A DNA stretch of 64,000 nt from Mesorhizobium sp. (GTDB taxonomy: Bacteria; Pseudomonadota; Alphaproteobacteria; Rhizobiales; Rhizobiaceae): the NCBI GenBank assembly GCA_019635735.1, contig JAHBYX010000007.1:124001-188000 (forward strand), read 5' to 3'. This document shows, piece after piece, positions 29,346 to 37,976 of this stretch (position 1 is the stretch's first letter; every line of letters starts with the position of its first letter). Below the pieces are notes generated by a model. That model was not told where the DNA came from, did no database searches, and saw nothing but the letters and a program-made list of their open reading frames with translations. A program made the position numbers and the translations under genes.

Positions 29346-31913
29346 ATGAAATCGCATGCACGGGTCGTGGTCATCGGCGGAGGCGTGGTCGGCGCCTCGG
29401 TGCTCTATCATCTGGCGCGGTTCGGCTGGACCGACGTGGTGCTGCTAGAGCGCGACGAGCTGACGAGCGGCTCGACCTGGCATGCGGCGGGGGGCATGCA
29501 CACGATCAACGGCGACCCCAACGTCGCCAAGCTGCAGAAATACACGATCGAGCTCTACAAGGAGATCGAGGAGCTGTCGGGCCAGGCGACCGGCGTGCAC
29601 ATCACCGGCGGCGTGCTGCTGGCCGCCACCGAGGCGCGGATGGACTGGCTGCGCGGCGTGGTGGCGAAGGGGCGCTATCTCGGGCTCGACCTCGAGGAGA
29701 TCTCGGCCGAGGAGGCGCATCGTTTGATGCCGCTGCTTGACCCGAGCCAGTTCGTCGGCGCGGTGCGCAATTCCGAGGACGGGCATCTCGACCCGTCCGG
29801 CGTGACGCATGCCTATGCGAAATCGGCCCGCAAGCTCGGCGCCGAGGTGGAGCGCTTCACCAAGGTCGAGGATATCCAGCGCCGCGCCGACGGGATGTGG
29901 CGCGTCATCACCAACAAGGGCGAGGTGGTGGCCGAGCACGTGGTCAACTGCGGCGGGCTGTGGGCGCGCGAGGTGGGGCGCATGGTCGGGCTCGAACTGC
30001 CGGTGCTCGCCATGGAGCACATGTATCTGATCACCGAGGACATGCCGGAGGTGGCGGAGGTGAACGCCAAGACCGGCAAGGAGGTGATCCACGCGGTCGA
30101 CTTCGACGGTGAGCTTTACTTGCGCCAGGAGCGCGGCGGCATGCTGATGGGCACTTACGAGAAGGCCAACAAGCCGTGGTCGGAGTTTTCGACCCCGTGG
30201 AATTTCGGCCACGAGCTGCTGGAGCCGGACATCGACCGCATCGCGCCGTCGCTGGAGGTGGGATTCCGGCATTTCCCGGCCTTCCAGAAGACAGGCATCA
30301 AGCAGATCATCAACGGGCCCTTCACCTTCGCGCCGGACGGCAACCCGCTGGTCGGGCCGGTGCGCGGACTGCCGGGGATGTGGGTCGCGTGCGGGGTGAT
30401 GGCAGGCTTTTCGCAGGGCGGCGGCGTCGGGCTGTCGCTTGCGCAGTGGATGATCAACGGCGATCCGGGCGCCGACATCTGGGCGATGGACGTGGCGCGC
30501 TACGGCGACTGGGCGTCGATGGCCTATACAAACGCCAAGGTGCGCGAGAACTATTCGCGGCGTTTTTCAATCCGATTCCCGAACGAGGAACTGCCGGCGG
30601 GACGTCCGCTGAAGACGGTGCCGATCCACGACCTGCTGGCGGCGAAAGGCGCGCAGTTCGGCGCGAGTTACGGGCTGGAGATGCCGCTCTGGTATGCGCC
30701 GGAGGGCGTCAGGGACGAGTTCTCCTGGCGCCGGTCGAGCGATTTCGAGCATGTGGGGCGCGAGGCGAAACGGGTGCGCGAGGCGGTGGGCCTGTCGGAC
30801 ATCTCGGTCTTCGCCAAATACAAGGTGACGGGCGCGGGCGCGGAGGCGTGGCTGGACCGGATGCTCGCCTGCCGGCTGCCGAAGGCAGGTCGCATGACGC
30901 TGGCGCCGATGCTGAAGGAGGACGGCAGGATCATCGGCGACTTCACGCTGGCAAGGCTGCCGGCGGCCGGCGTGTCGCCACCCCCACCCCGTACCCCTCC
31001 CCACAAGGGGGAGGGGGGCGTCGACGTCGGCGACTTAAGGCCAGCGGGCATAAGCAGTGCAGAATCCCCCTCCCCCTTGTGGGGAGGGGTACGGGGTGGG
31101 GGTAGTTCCGAATGGATGATCTTCGGCTCGGGCGTGGCCGAGGAATACCACATGCGCTGGTTCGAGCGACATCTTCCGACCGACCGGTCGGTGATGGTCG
31201 AGGCGCAGGCAATGAAGCTGGTGGGGCTGGGCCTGGCCGGACCGAAGGCGCGCGAGGTGCTGCAAAAGGTCACCGGCGCGGACCTGTCGAACGCGGCGTT
31301 TCCGTTCATGGCGATCGGGAAGATCGACATCGGCATGGCGCCGTGCCTAGTCGGGCGTGTCAGCTATACCGGCGATCTCGGCTACGAGATCTGGATGGCG
31401 CCGGAATACCAGCGCCACGTGTTCCAGACGCTGATGGCCGCGGGCGAGGAGTTCGGCATCGGGCTGTTCGGGTCGCGGGCGCTGAATGCGCTGAGGCTCG
31501 AGAAGGGCTACGGGTCATGGGCGCGCGAATACCGGCCGATCTATTCGCCCGTCGAGGCGGGGCTCGACCGGTTCGTCGCCTGGAACAAGGAGGCCGACTT
31601 CATCGGCAAGGCGGCGGCCGCAGCCGCGAAAGCCAACGGCGGGAAACATCGCCTCAGGACGTTCATCATGGAGGCGGCCGATGCCGACGTGATCGGCGAC
31701 GAGGCGATCTGGCACGACGGCAAGGTCGTCGGCTGGGTGACGTCGGGCGGATATGCCCATGCGTCTGGCAAATCGGTGGCGCTGGGCTATGTGCCGCGGG
31801 AGGTCGCGGATGCGGCGGCGGGGTTCGAGATCGAACTGCTGGGCCGGCGACACAAGGCGAGCGTGCAGGCAGCGCCGCTGTTCGATGCGGATCAGCGGCG
31901 GATGCGGGGGTAG
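29346..31913 (+). CDS. Dimethylglycine/sarcosine dehydrogenase-like FAD-GcvT protein with an in-frame palindromic insert
   Basis: An 855-residue two-part enzyme: an N-terminal FAD oxidoreductase domain (VVVIGGGVVGASVLYHLARFG, then TWHAAGGMHT) and C-terminal GcvT/aminomethyltransferase domains that hand the oxidised methyl group to folate (FGSRALNALRLEKGYGSW; GWVTSGGYAHASGKSVALGY). This build fits dimethylglycine or sarcosine dehydrogenases of methylamine and betaine catabolism, in line with the MttB-like and TMADH-like neighbours. A 122-bp palindromic element (30981-31102) is carried in frame between FTLARLPAAG and SSEWMIFGSG, adding about 40 residues inside the GcvT region. No stop or frameshift results. 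Confidence 0.88.
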   Translation: MKSHARVVVIGGGVVGASVLYHLARFGWTDVVLLERDELTSGSTWHAAGGMHTINGDPNVAKLQKYTIELYKEIEELSGQATGVHITGGVLLAATEARMDWLRGVVAKGRYLGLDLEEISAEEAHRLMPLLDPSQFVGAVRNSEDGHLDPSGVTHAYAKSARKLGAEVERFTKVEDIQRRADGMWRVITNKGEVVAEHVVNCGGLWAREVGRMVGLELPVLAMEHMYLITEDMPEVAEVNAKTGKEVIHAVDFDGELYLRQERGGMLMGTYEKANKPWSEFSTPWNFGHELLEPDIDRIAPSLEVGFRHFPAFQKTGIKQIINGPFTFAPDGNPLVGPVRGLPGMWVACGVMAGFSQGGGVGLSLAQWMINGDPGADIWAMDVARYGDWASMAYTNAKVRENYSRRFSIRFPNEELPAGRPLKTVPIHDLLAAKGAQFGASYGLEMPLWYAPEGVRDEFSWRRSSDFEHVGREAKRVREAVGLSDISVFAKYKVTGAGAEAWLDRMLACRLPKAGRMTLAPMLKEDGRIIGDFTLARLPAAGVSPPPPRTPPHKGEGGVDVGDLRPAGISSAESPSPLWGGVRGGGSSEWMIFGSGVAEEYHMRWFERHLPTDRSVMVEAQAMKLVGLGLAGPKAREVLQKVTGADLSNAAFPFMAIGKIDIGMAPCLVGRVSYTGDLGYEIWMAPEYQRHVFQTLMAAGEEFGIGLFGSRALNALRLEKGYGSWAREYRPIYSPVEAGLDRFVAWNKEADFIGKAAAAAAKANGGKHRLRTFIMEAADADVIGDEAIWHDGKVVGWVTSGGYAHASGKSVALGYVPREVADAAAGFEIELLGRRHKASVQAAPLFDADQRRMRG
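30981..31102. repeat. Palindromic element inside the dimethylglycine-dehydrogenase-like gene
   Basis: The left arm 30981-31017 and right arm 31066-31102 are perfect 37-nt reverse complements around 48 nt. It is a close relative of the element at 2594-2732. The right arms of both are read in the same frame (SPSPLWGGVRGGGS in each protein), while the left arms are read in different frames (PTPDPSPQGGG in E2, PRTPPHKGEG here). Confidence 0.9.
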
Positions 31914-31993
31914 GGCATTGCATCGCCTCGATGCGGGATCTACGGCAGACATTGGGACCAGGGAGACGGGCCCGCATTCGTTGCGAGCCGAGT

Positions 31994-32022
31994 TTGTACA
32001 TGGTAGGCTGGTTAATGTACAA
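31994..32022. promoter_or_regulatory. Inverted-repeat operator upstream of vapBC
   Basis: TTGTACAT (31994-32001) and ATGTACAA (32015-32022) are perfect reverse complements, centre to centre 21 bp, ending 14 nt before the antitoxin start. Autoregulatory operators of VapBC complexes usually have this form and place. Confidence 0.75.
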
Positions 32023-32036
32023 GATGTCGAGCGGTA

Positions 32037-32300
32037 ATGATGGCACTGCACATACAGGATAGGGAAGCCGATCGCATGCTGCGTGAGTTCGCGCGCAAGC
32101 GGGGCATCGGGTTGACGGCAGCGGTGAAGGTGGCGGTGACGGAAGCAAACGCGATCGCCGAGGCGAAGAAGCCGCCTCGTGCCGGGTCGTTGGCAGAAAG
32201 GATCAGGCCGCTCGTTGAGGAGGTGCGGGCGCGACGGATCGGCGTCGAGCCTGTGGACCACAAGGCATTGATGGACGATCTGTGGGGTGAAAACGACTGA
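32037..32300 (+). CDS. vapB: VapB-family antitoxin
   Basis: An 87-residue antitoxin. The N-terminal MALHIQDREADRMLREFARKRG resembles the short DNA-binding strand and helices of Rv0623-type VapB proteins; the charged C-terminal tail (ALMDDLWGEND) would wrap the toxin. Its stop overlaps the toxin start (TGATG). ATG at 32040 is an equally good start. The operator at 31994-32022 fits autoregulation by the VapBC complex. Confidence 0.85.
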   Translation: MMALHIQDREADRMLREFARKRGIGLTAAVKVAVTEANAIAEAKKPPRAGSLAERIRPLVEEVRARRIGVEPVDHKALMDDLWGEND

Positions 32301-32689
32301 TGTTCATCGAGACGTCGGCCATCGTTGCCATCCTCCTGGAAGAGCCCGACGCTCCGCACCTTCTGGAACAGATCGAAATCGATCATGCGCCAAAGACAAG
32401 TGTCGTCAATGCTGTCGAGGCTACGATCAGCGTCGGAAAGCAGATCCGCAACTATGAGCGGGCATGGGTGCTTGTCCGATCCTTCATGGAGGAAGCTCGG
32501 CTGCATATGGAAGGCATACCGGCGGACGCGCTCGATGGGATCGTCGATGCTTATCTGCGCTACGGGAAGGGCACCGGCCACCCGGCCAGACTGAATTTCG
32601 GAGATTGTTTCTCCTACGCGTTGGCGAAGCGAGCCGATCTCCAGCTTCTGTACAAGGGCGGCGATTTTTCGCAGACCGATCTGGCCTGA
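32300..32689 (+). CDS. vapC: VapC-family PIN-domain toxin
   Basis: A 129-residue PIN-domain ribonuclease, toxic when free and neutralised by VapB. Acidic sites are expected at MFIETSAIVAIL (Glu4 where many VapC have Asp), VNAVEATISV (Glu) and NFGDCFSYALAK (Asp). Family members with FIETSA are known in rhizobia, so the Glu is probably a subfamily trait rather than decay. Targets are usually tRNA or rRNA; the target here is unknown. It is translationally coupled to vapB. Confidence 0.87.
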   Translation: MFIETSAIVAILLEEPDAPHLLEQIEIDHAPKTSVVNAVEATISVGKQIRNYERAWVLVRSFMEEARLHMEGIPADALDGIVDAYLRYGKGTGHPARLNFGDCFSYALAKRADLQLLYKGGDFSQTDLA

Positions 32690-32739
32690 CGGCTGAAATG
32701 GCAGTTTGTGCCGCAATCGGACTCCCCGAAAGCAATTCG

Positions 32740-33417
32740 ATGAAATCGCCTCTTTCCCTTCCCCTCGACCGCACGGCCGCGATCTTCGTCGACCTGCAGG
32801 AGGAGCACCGGCGCGATCCGGGGTTTCTGGCGGAGGGGTTCGACCGGGTGATCGCGAATGCCGCGGCGCTGCAGGCGGCGGCGCGGGCGTCGGGTGTGCC
32901 GCTGTTCCATTATGCGTATGCAGTCGACGGCAAGGCCGAGACCGGGGGCTTTCGTCCAATCAAAGCCGACGGGCGTCCCGCCTTCTCCGACACGGAGGAT
33001 CCCAATTCGGCCATCTGCCCGGAGGTGGAGCCCCGGCCGGGCGAGCGGCTGGCGGTCAAGGACCGGGCGAGTTCGTTCCGGGACGATTTCGGGCCGGAGC
33101 TGAAGTCGCGCGGCATCGAGTGGATCGTCGTCTGCGGCGTCTGGACGGAGGCCTGCGTCTACGAGACGGTCAAGGATGCGCAGGCGCTGGGGTTTCGGGT
33201 TCTGGTGGTCAAGGACGCTTGCGCCAGCGGCACGCGGACGATGCACGAAACGGCCATCCTCAACCTCGCCAACCGGCTCTATGGCGGCGGGGTAGCCACG
33301 ACCGCGGCGGCGGTCAGGCTGCTTTCGGGCGAGGAGGTCGAGGTGTGGCTGGCGACGGAGGCGGTGCCATTCCGCTATACGGGGGAGACGGCAGCGCGAC
33401 TCTACGCGAACCTCTGA
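32740..33417 (+). CDS. Isochorismatase-family cysteine hydrolase
   Basis: A 225-residue cysteine hydrolase. The catalytic triad is seen as Asp in AAIFVDLQEEH (about residue 17), Lys in LAVKDRASSF and Cys in GVWTEACVYETV. The family includes nicotinamidase, N-carbamoylsarcosine amidase and ureidoacrylate or biuret hydrolases; no feature here fixes the substrate. An upstream ATG at 32698 is in frame, but 32740 matches the family start. It stands alone between the TA pair and a hypothetical gene; nearby creatininase-type genes make an N-carbamoyl or amide substrate plausible. Confidence 0.83.
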   Translation: MKSPLSLPLDRTAAIFVDLQEEHRRDPGFLAEGFDRVIANAAALQAAARASGVPLFHYAYAVDGKAETGGFRPIKADGRPAFSDTEDPNSAICPEVEPRPGERLAVKDRASSFRDDFGPELKSRGIEWIVVCGVWTEACVYETVKDAQALGFRVLVVKDACASGTRTMHETAILNLANRLYGGGVATTAAAVRLLSGEEVEVWLATEAVPFRYTGETAARLYANL

Positions 33418-33559
33418 TCGGCTTTGGTCGCAAAGCCTGACGCATTGCGGCGCATGCGCAACAGTTGCCAGGCAAAAACGGTGCATCTTCGCACAGGGCT
33501 GTTGCGATCTCCGACAAATCCTTCAGCATCCGTGAAAACGGCTCAAAAAGGGCAGGGAC

Positions 33560-33892
33560 ATGGTGGGGACTGTGCTGGCGGCGCTGGGCGTCGCCGCGAC
33601 GATGAAACTGGCCGGCGTGGATCTCCCGCCGCTCGACGCAGTGGGCAAGCTGGCGGACGCGATCGCGCTGTCGAAATCGTGCCCGAGCCTGCAACTGGAC
33701 AAGGAGATTGTATCGCGCACGCTGGCAAAGGCCGGGATCAATATCGCGCCAATCATCGGCGAGGTGACCCAGCGCAGCCAGTCGATGGCGCTGCACTACG
33801 TTCTCCTCGACTACAAGGGTGCCTGCGCGCTGGCCCGCGACCGCTACGGCAAAGACGGGAAGAGCGCGGCGGGTTTCCTGGCGGAGCGATAG
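33560..33892 (+). CDS. Hypothetical protein with two conserved-looking cysteines
   Basis: A 110-residue protein I cannot name. Residues 1-20 are mildly hydrophobic (VGTVLAALGVAATMKLAG) and may be an export signal or anchor. The rest has the pattern CPSLQLDKEIVSRTLAKAGI, then DYKGACALARDRYGKDGKSAAGFL, with a Cys in each half that could form a disulfide in the periplasm. AGGGAC just upstream of the ATG serves as ribosome site. It converges with the YcaQ-like gene, 4 nt apart. Confidence 0.7.
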   Translation: MVGTVLAALGVAATMKLAGVDLPPLDAVGKLADAIALSKSCPSLQLDKEIVSRTLAKAGINIAPIIGEVTQRSQSMALHYVLLDYKGACALARDRYGKDGKSAAGFLAER

Positions 33893-33896
33893 GCGC

Positions 33897-35099
33897 TCAG
33901 CCGGCCGCCGCACGCGACAGGGCAGGCGCGAGGTCGCCCGCACCGGCGATTTCGATCTTTTCCAGCCCCAGCCAGTCCGCCATGAGGCGCAGCTCGGCCA
34001 GCAGTTGTTCGGCGGTTTCGGCGGGCGCATGCGGCTCGGAGTGGGCCGACTGGACGCGCAGGACCGATGCCGCGCGGTCGGCCTTGAGGTCGACGCGGGC
34101 GACGACGCGCTCGCCGAGCAGGAAGGGCAGGACGTAGTAGCCGAAGGCGCGCTTCTCGGCCGGCGTGTAGATCTCGATCCGGTAGCGAAAGTCGAACAGG
34201 CGCTCGGCGCGCGAACGCTCCCAGACTAGCGGGTCGAAGGGAGCGAGGAGCGCGCGGGCCTCGATCTTGCGCGGGAACCGCGCATCCGGTGAGAGCCAGG
34301 CCTGCTGGCTCCAGCCTTCGACGGACACGGGCAGGAGCGAGCCTTCCTCGACCAGTTCGGCGATGCGGTCCTTGTAGCCTTCGGCCGGCAGGCGGAAATA
34401 GTCGCGCAGATCGGACGCGGTGGCGACGCCCAGCGCGCGGGATGCAATGCGGGTGAGTTCACGGTGCGCCTCCGCCTCGTCGGGCACCGGCAAGTCGCGG
34501 ATGGCTTGCGGGATGACGCGCTGCGGCAGGTCGTAGACGCGCTCGAAGCTCGGCCGGCGGGTGGAGGCGGTGATCTGCCCGGCCCAGAACAGCCATTCGA
34601 GCGCGTGTTTGGTGTCGCTCCAGCCCCACCAGCCGCCCTGGCCCTTGTCGCCCTCGATATCGGAGGCGGCAAGCCCGCCTTCGCTCTCGATGCGGCGGTG
34701 GATGTCGGCGATAAGGTCGCGCCGCTCGCGGCCGAATTCGGCGAGGCGGCCGTAGATGTTTTCGTGACGCTCGGCGCGGCGCATGCGCCATTGCCACAGC
34801 GGCCAGGCCTCCAGCGGCAGCAGCGAGGCCTCGTGCGCCCAGTATTCGAATAGGACGCGGCGCTTCGACCAGGCATTGTCCTCGAGAAGTGACTGCGGAT
34901 AGGGGCCGAGCCGCGAGAAGAGCGGCATATAGTGGGCGCGCACGATCACCGAGACGGAATCGATCTGGAACAGGCCGAGGCGGGCGAGAACCTTGTTCAG
35001 ATGACGCCGTGTCGGCGGCCCGTCCGGGCGGGGCTCGGCGAAGCCTTGCGCGGCGAGCGCGACGCGGCGGGCGGCGGCAATGGACAGTTTTTCGCGCAA
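33897..35099 (-). CDS. YcaQ-type winged-helix protein (HTH_42; DNA glycosylase-like)
   Basis: A 400-residue protein of the YcaQ/AlkX family, which in E. coli removes DNA interstrand crosslinks. The marker segment LARLGLFQIDSVSVIVRAHYMPLFSRLG lies near residue 35, and GWWGWSDTKHALEWLFWAGQITAS and FDPLVWERSRAERLFDFRYRIEIYTP are further conserved blocks. A TTG start at 35099 is chosen because AGGAG stands at ideal spacing before it; an in-frame ATG at 35147 lacks this. It is separate from its neighbours. The enzymatic role is transferred from the family. Confidence 0.85.
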   Translation of the reverse strand: MREKLSIAAARRVALAAQGFAEPRPDGPPTRRHLNKVLARLGLFQIDSVSVIVRAHYMPLFSRLGPYPQSLLEDNAWSKRRVLFEYWAHEASLLPLEAWPLWQWRMRRAERHENIYGRLAEFGRERRDLIADIHRRIESEGGLAASDIEGDKGQGGWWGWSDTKHALEWLFWAGQITASTRRPSFERVYDLPQRVIPQAIRDLPVPDEAEAHRELTRIASRALGVATASDLRDYFRLPAEGYKDRIAELVEEGSLLPVSVEGWSQQAWLSPDARFPRKIEARALLAPFDPLVWERSRAERLFDFRYRIEIYTPAEKRAFGYYVLPFLLGERVVARVDLKADRAASVLRVQSAHSEPHAPAETAEQLLAELRLMADWLGLEKIEIAGAGDLAPALSRAAAG

Positions 35100-35236
35100 G
35101 GGATTCTCCTGTTGGCGGAGATTCCAGGAAAGGACGGCGGGCGGCAACCCGAAAACGGCGGGAATGAATGGCTGCTGACAATGGGTTGGCAGGAGGTGAG
35201 GCGAAGTCCTTGGACCGCCGTGAAAATGAGCGTGAC

Positions 35237-35375
35237 GTCATCCCGGCGGCCGAAGGCCAGCCGGCAACCATTGGCCGCCGGGAGGAAGACGCCGTCAGAC
35301 AGGCGGAGGACGATGATTTGGCGTGTAATCGGAGAAAGGAATAGATCCCGGCTGGCCTCCGGCCGCCGGGATGAC
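35237..35375. repeat. Inverted 28-bp repeats bracketing 83 bp (MITE-like)
   Basis: The 302-nt gap between the YcaQ-type gene and the flavodoxin-fold gene holds no gene. 35237-35264 and 35348-35375 are reverse complements over 28 nt with one mismatch; each starts or ends with GTCATCCCGG. Each arm is itself partly palindromic (GGCCGAAGGCC style). This looks like a small non-autonomous mobile or extragenic palindrome. Confidence 0.75.
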
Positions 35376-35401
35376 GGCAAGACAGGCGAATTCCGGCCCT
35401 C

Positions 35402-35986
35402 CTACACCTTCGCCAGCCGTCTCCTCACCCGTGCGAGAAAGCGCTCGCGGCTTTGCGGTGTGGAGACGTCCATGAGGTAGTGGGCGATGTAGATGGTGCG
35501 GCATTTCCAGCCGCAGAGCGCGCGGATGCCGCGCAGGATCGTCTTGCGGCCGGGATGGCCGATGAGGACGGAGATCCAGAACGGCGCGCCGCAGGTGGTG
35601 ATCACGGCGACGAGGCGCATGTGGGTGAGCGTGGGCACGATGCCGCCCTTCGGCGCCAACTGGAAAGCGACCTCAAGGCCCCAGACGCGGTCGAACCAGC
35701 CTTTCAGCATCGCCGGCAGGCCGTACCACCAGGTCGGATAGACGAAAACCAGGCCCTCCGCCCAGCGCAGCGCCTCGATATGCGGCTGCAGGTTCGGGTC
35801 CGAGGGGGCGCGGTCGTTGTAGTGGCGCCGCTCGTCGGCGGTCATCACCGGGTCGAACCCTTCGCCGTAAAGGTCGATCAGCCGGGTTTCGTGACCGAGC
35901 CTGCCCAGTGTCGCCAGAACCTCGTCCCGCACCGCGGCGGTGAAGCTCTCCGGCACGGGGTGGCAGTAGACGACGAGAATCTTCAC
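35402..35986 (-). CDS. Flavodoxin-fold NAD(P)H oxidoreductase (MdaB/KefF-like) 2
   Basis: A 194-residue flavodoxin-fold protein: KILVVYCHPVPESFTAAVRDEV at the N-terminus (FMN/FAD phosphate loop), FVYPTWWYGLPAMLKGWFDRVW near residue 80 and VITTCGAPFW near 120. Such proteins reduce quinones or other oxidants with NAD(P)H. A GTG start is chosen 2 nt after the stop of a homologous gene. It is the last gene in the seven-gene leftward operon that begins with the substrate-binding protein at 41964. Why two similar reductases are kept side by side is unclear. Confidence 0.82.
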   Translation of the reverse strand: MKILVVYCHPVPESFTAAVRDEVLATLGRLGHETRLIDLYGEGFDPVMTADERRHYNDRAPSDPNLQPHIEALRWAEGLVFVYPTWWYGLPAMLKGWFDRVWGLEVAFQLAPKGGIVPTLTHMRLVAVITTCGAPFWISVLIGHPGRKTILRGIRALCGWKCRTIYIAHYLMDVSTPQSRERFLARVRRRLAKV

Positions 35987-35988
35987 GG

Positions 35989-36570
35989 TCAGAAGCGGTC
36001 CATCGCCGCCGAAACCTTGCGCATGAAGGCGGACCGGCTTTCCGGCGTCGACCGGTTCATGTCGTAATGGGCCATGTAGGGAAAGGGCGCGCCAGGTTTG
36101 ACGGTCGCGCGCAGCAGCCGCTTGACCAGTTTGCGGGGCGGATCGCCCATCACGATAGCGCGCCAGCGCGCCCCGCCATAGGTGGTCACCGTGGCAACCT
36201 TCCCGATGTTGTGCAGGCAGGAGCGGGGCTTGCCGTCGACCATCTCGAAGGACACGCCCGGCAGAAAGACCCGATCGAAGAACCCCTTGAGGATCGCCGG
36301 GTAGCCGAAGTTCCACACCGGGTAGGACAGAACCAGCGCTTCGGCGGCCCGGACACGATCCACGTAGGAGGCGACGGGGGCGAGGTTGGGCCCGACCTCG
36401 TGATAGTTCAGCCGCTCCTCGCGTGTCAGGCACGGATCGAAGCCTTCGGCGTAGAGGTCGCAATCGTCGATGTCGTGGCCGCGGGCGGCGAGGCGCTCGA
36501 GGATCAGGCGATGCAGCGCGGCATTGTAGCTCGTCTCGACGGGATGGGCGTGAAGGACGAGGACTTTCAT
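35989..36570 (-). CDS. Flavodoxin-fold NAD(P)H oxidoreductase 1
   Basis: A 193-residue homologue of the next gene: KVLVLHAHPVETSYNAALHR, LSYPVWNFGYPAILKGFFDRVF and ATVTTYGGARWR mark the flavodoxin fold. It may recycle the electron acceptor of the FAD-linked oxidase encoded just upstream or reduce a pathway intermediate; this is inferred from the operon. Start choice is open: ATG 36570 fits the family, while an in-frame TTG at 36582 overlaps the upstream stop (TTGA) and would add four residues. Confidence 0.82.
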   Translation of the reverse strand: MKVLVLHAHPVETSYNAALHRLILERLAARGHDIDDCDLYAEGFDPCLTREERLNYHEVGPNLAPVASYVDRVRAAEALVLSYPVWNFGYPAILKGFFDRVFLPGVSFEMVDGKPRSCLHNIGKVATVTTYGGARWRAIVMGDPPRKLVKRLLRATVKPGAPFPYMAHYDMNRSTPESRSAFMRKVSAAMDRF

Positions 36571-36578
36571 GTCTTGAT

Positions 36579-37976
36579 TCAACCTGCCTGTTGCAAGCCT
36601 TTGAAAAGAAACAGCTTGCCCGATTTGTAGTCGTAGTCCGGGTTTTCCCAGGCGATCATCTTGCCGGGGTTGAGCAGGCCCTTCGGATCGGCTTCGCGCT
36701 TGAAGGCGAGCTGGACCTCGTCGGTCTGCTTCATGCCGCCTTCTTCCAGCGTGTAGCGGTGCGCATTGAAGATCGGGCAGCCGTTCTCCTCGTGCAGGCG
36801 CATGATCTCGTCGAGGCGCTCCTCGGTGGTGAAACGGATCATCGGCAGGCCGAAGCAGGTGACATTGCCGTCGAAGCGGACGAATTCGAGATGGCCGATC
36901 ATCTCGTCTCCGATCAAGGCGTGGATCTTTTCGACATGCTCAAGCTGGTTCGGGAAGGGATAGAGCACCTGGAGGTAGGTGATCGACGGATCGACGCGCA
37001 GCGCGCGCAGCGTGGTGTGGTTCCAGGACAGTTCGAAGTTGGGCGGCAGGCCCTTGAGGTCGGACTCCGTCGCGGCGTTGAAAACGATCTCGGTGCCCCA
37101 ACGGCGGGTGAAAGCGAGGAACGCGTCGAGCGATTGCGCGGCCACGGTGATGAGGCAGATGCTCTGGCCTTCGCGGAAGAATCTCTGATGCCGCTTGAAC
37201 CAGGCGAAGGGAGCCGGAGCGGCGATCGGCGAAATCAGCTTGGTCAGCAGCCCGTCCTGAAGGCCGACGGCATTGCCGTAGCGCGCCGCGTCCATGAAGG
37301 AGTCGAAACCGACGATGACGTCGACCCAGTCATAGGCGGCCGTCAGCGGCATCTCGACCTCGGAGATGATGCCGTTGGTGCCGTAGGCATGCGTCACCTT
37401 GTGCAGGTCTTCCCCCGTCAATTCCAAAATGCGCGGTACTTCTTCCATCGTCACCACGCGTAACCGGATGATGTTGCCGAAGTCGCGAAGCCCGCCCCAT
37501 TTGATCGAGCCGACGCCGCCGGAGCCGCCGGCGACGAAGCCGCCGATGGAGGCGGTGTGGTAAGTGGAGGGATGGATGCGCAGTTCCTGCGCCGAATGCG
37601 CCCGTGTCGCCTTGTCGATGTCGGCGATGACCGCGCCGGGGCCGGTGACTACGCGGCCGGGCGCGATCAATCTGATCTCGTTCATCTCGGCAAGCGAGAG
37701 CACCACGCCGCCCGAGAGTGGCATGGCCTGGCCATAATTGCCGGTGCCGGTGCCGCGCGGGGTGACTGGAATGCCGCGGCGGTAGCAGGCCTTCAGCACG
37801 CGGATCAGCTCGGCTTCCGTCTTCGGCGAGACGACGATGTCGCCGGTGACCGCTTCGAGCTGCTTCTTCAGGACGGGGCTGTACCAGTAGAAATCGCGGC
37901 TCTTCTGCTGGACGATGGCTGGATTGTCCTCGACCTTGATGCCGGCGATGTCCGCCTTGAGCGCCGCGATGTCCAT
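36579..37976 (-). CDS. FAD-linked oxidase (FAD_binding_4 / GlcD-like)
   Basis: A 465-residue VAO/PCMH-type flavoprotein. The FAD-binding segments are VVSPKTEAELIRVLKACYRRGIPVTPRGTGTGN near residue 50 and SIGGFVAGGSGGVGSIKWG near 145; the C-terminus has GLLNPGKMIAW. These enzymes oxidise hydroxy acids, phenols or sugar alcohols, and some pass electrons to a partner. It lacks cysteines for an Fe-S domain. Its ATG overlaps the deaminase stop (TGATG) in a leftward operon with an ABC transporter, so its substrate is probably derived from the imported compound. Confidence 0.84.
   Translation of the reverse strand: MDIAALKADIAGIKVEDNPAIVQQKSRDFYWYSPVLKKQLEAVTGDIVVSPKTEAELIRVLKACYRRGIPVTPRGTGTGNYGQAMPLSGGVVLSLAEMNEIRLIAPGRVVTGPGAVIADIDKATRAHSAQELRIHPSTYHTASIGGFVAGGSGGVGSIKWGGLRDFGNIIRLRVVTMEEVPRILELTGEDLHKVTHAYGTNGIISEVEMPLTAAYDWVDVIVGFDSFMDAARYGNAVGLQDGLLTKLISPIAAPAPFAWFKRHQRFFREGQSICLITVAAQSLDAFLAFTRRWGTEIVFNAATESDLKGLPPNFELSWNHTTLRALRVDPSITYLQVLYPFPNQLEHVEKIHALIGDEMIGHLEFVRFDGNVTCFGLPMIRFTTEERLDEIMRLHEENGCPIFNAHRYTLEEGGMKQTDEVQLAFKREADPKGLLNPGKMIAWENPDYDYKSGKLFLFKGLQQAG

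Noticed and set aside
33441..33461. Dyad TTGCG...CGCAA with inner GCGCATGCGC between the isochorismatase and hypothetical genes
   Set aside because: The arms do not fit the TTG-N8-CAA spacing (11 nt between TTG and CAA) and the dyad is offset by one base; in GC-rich DNA this may be chance.
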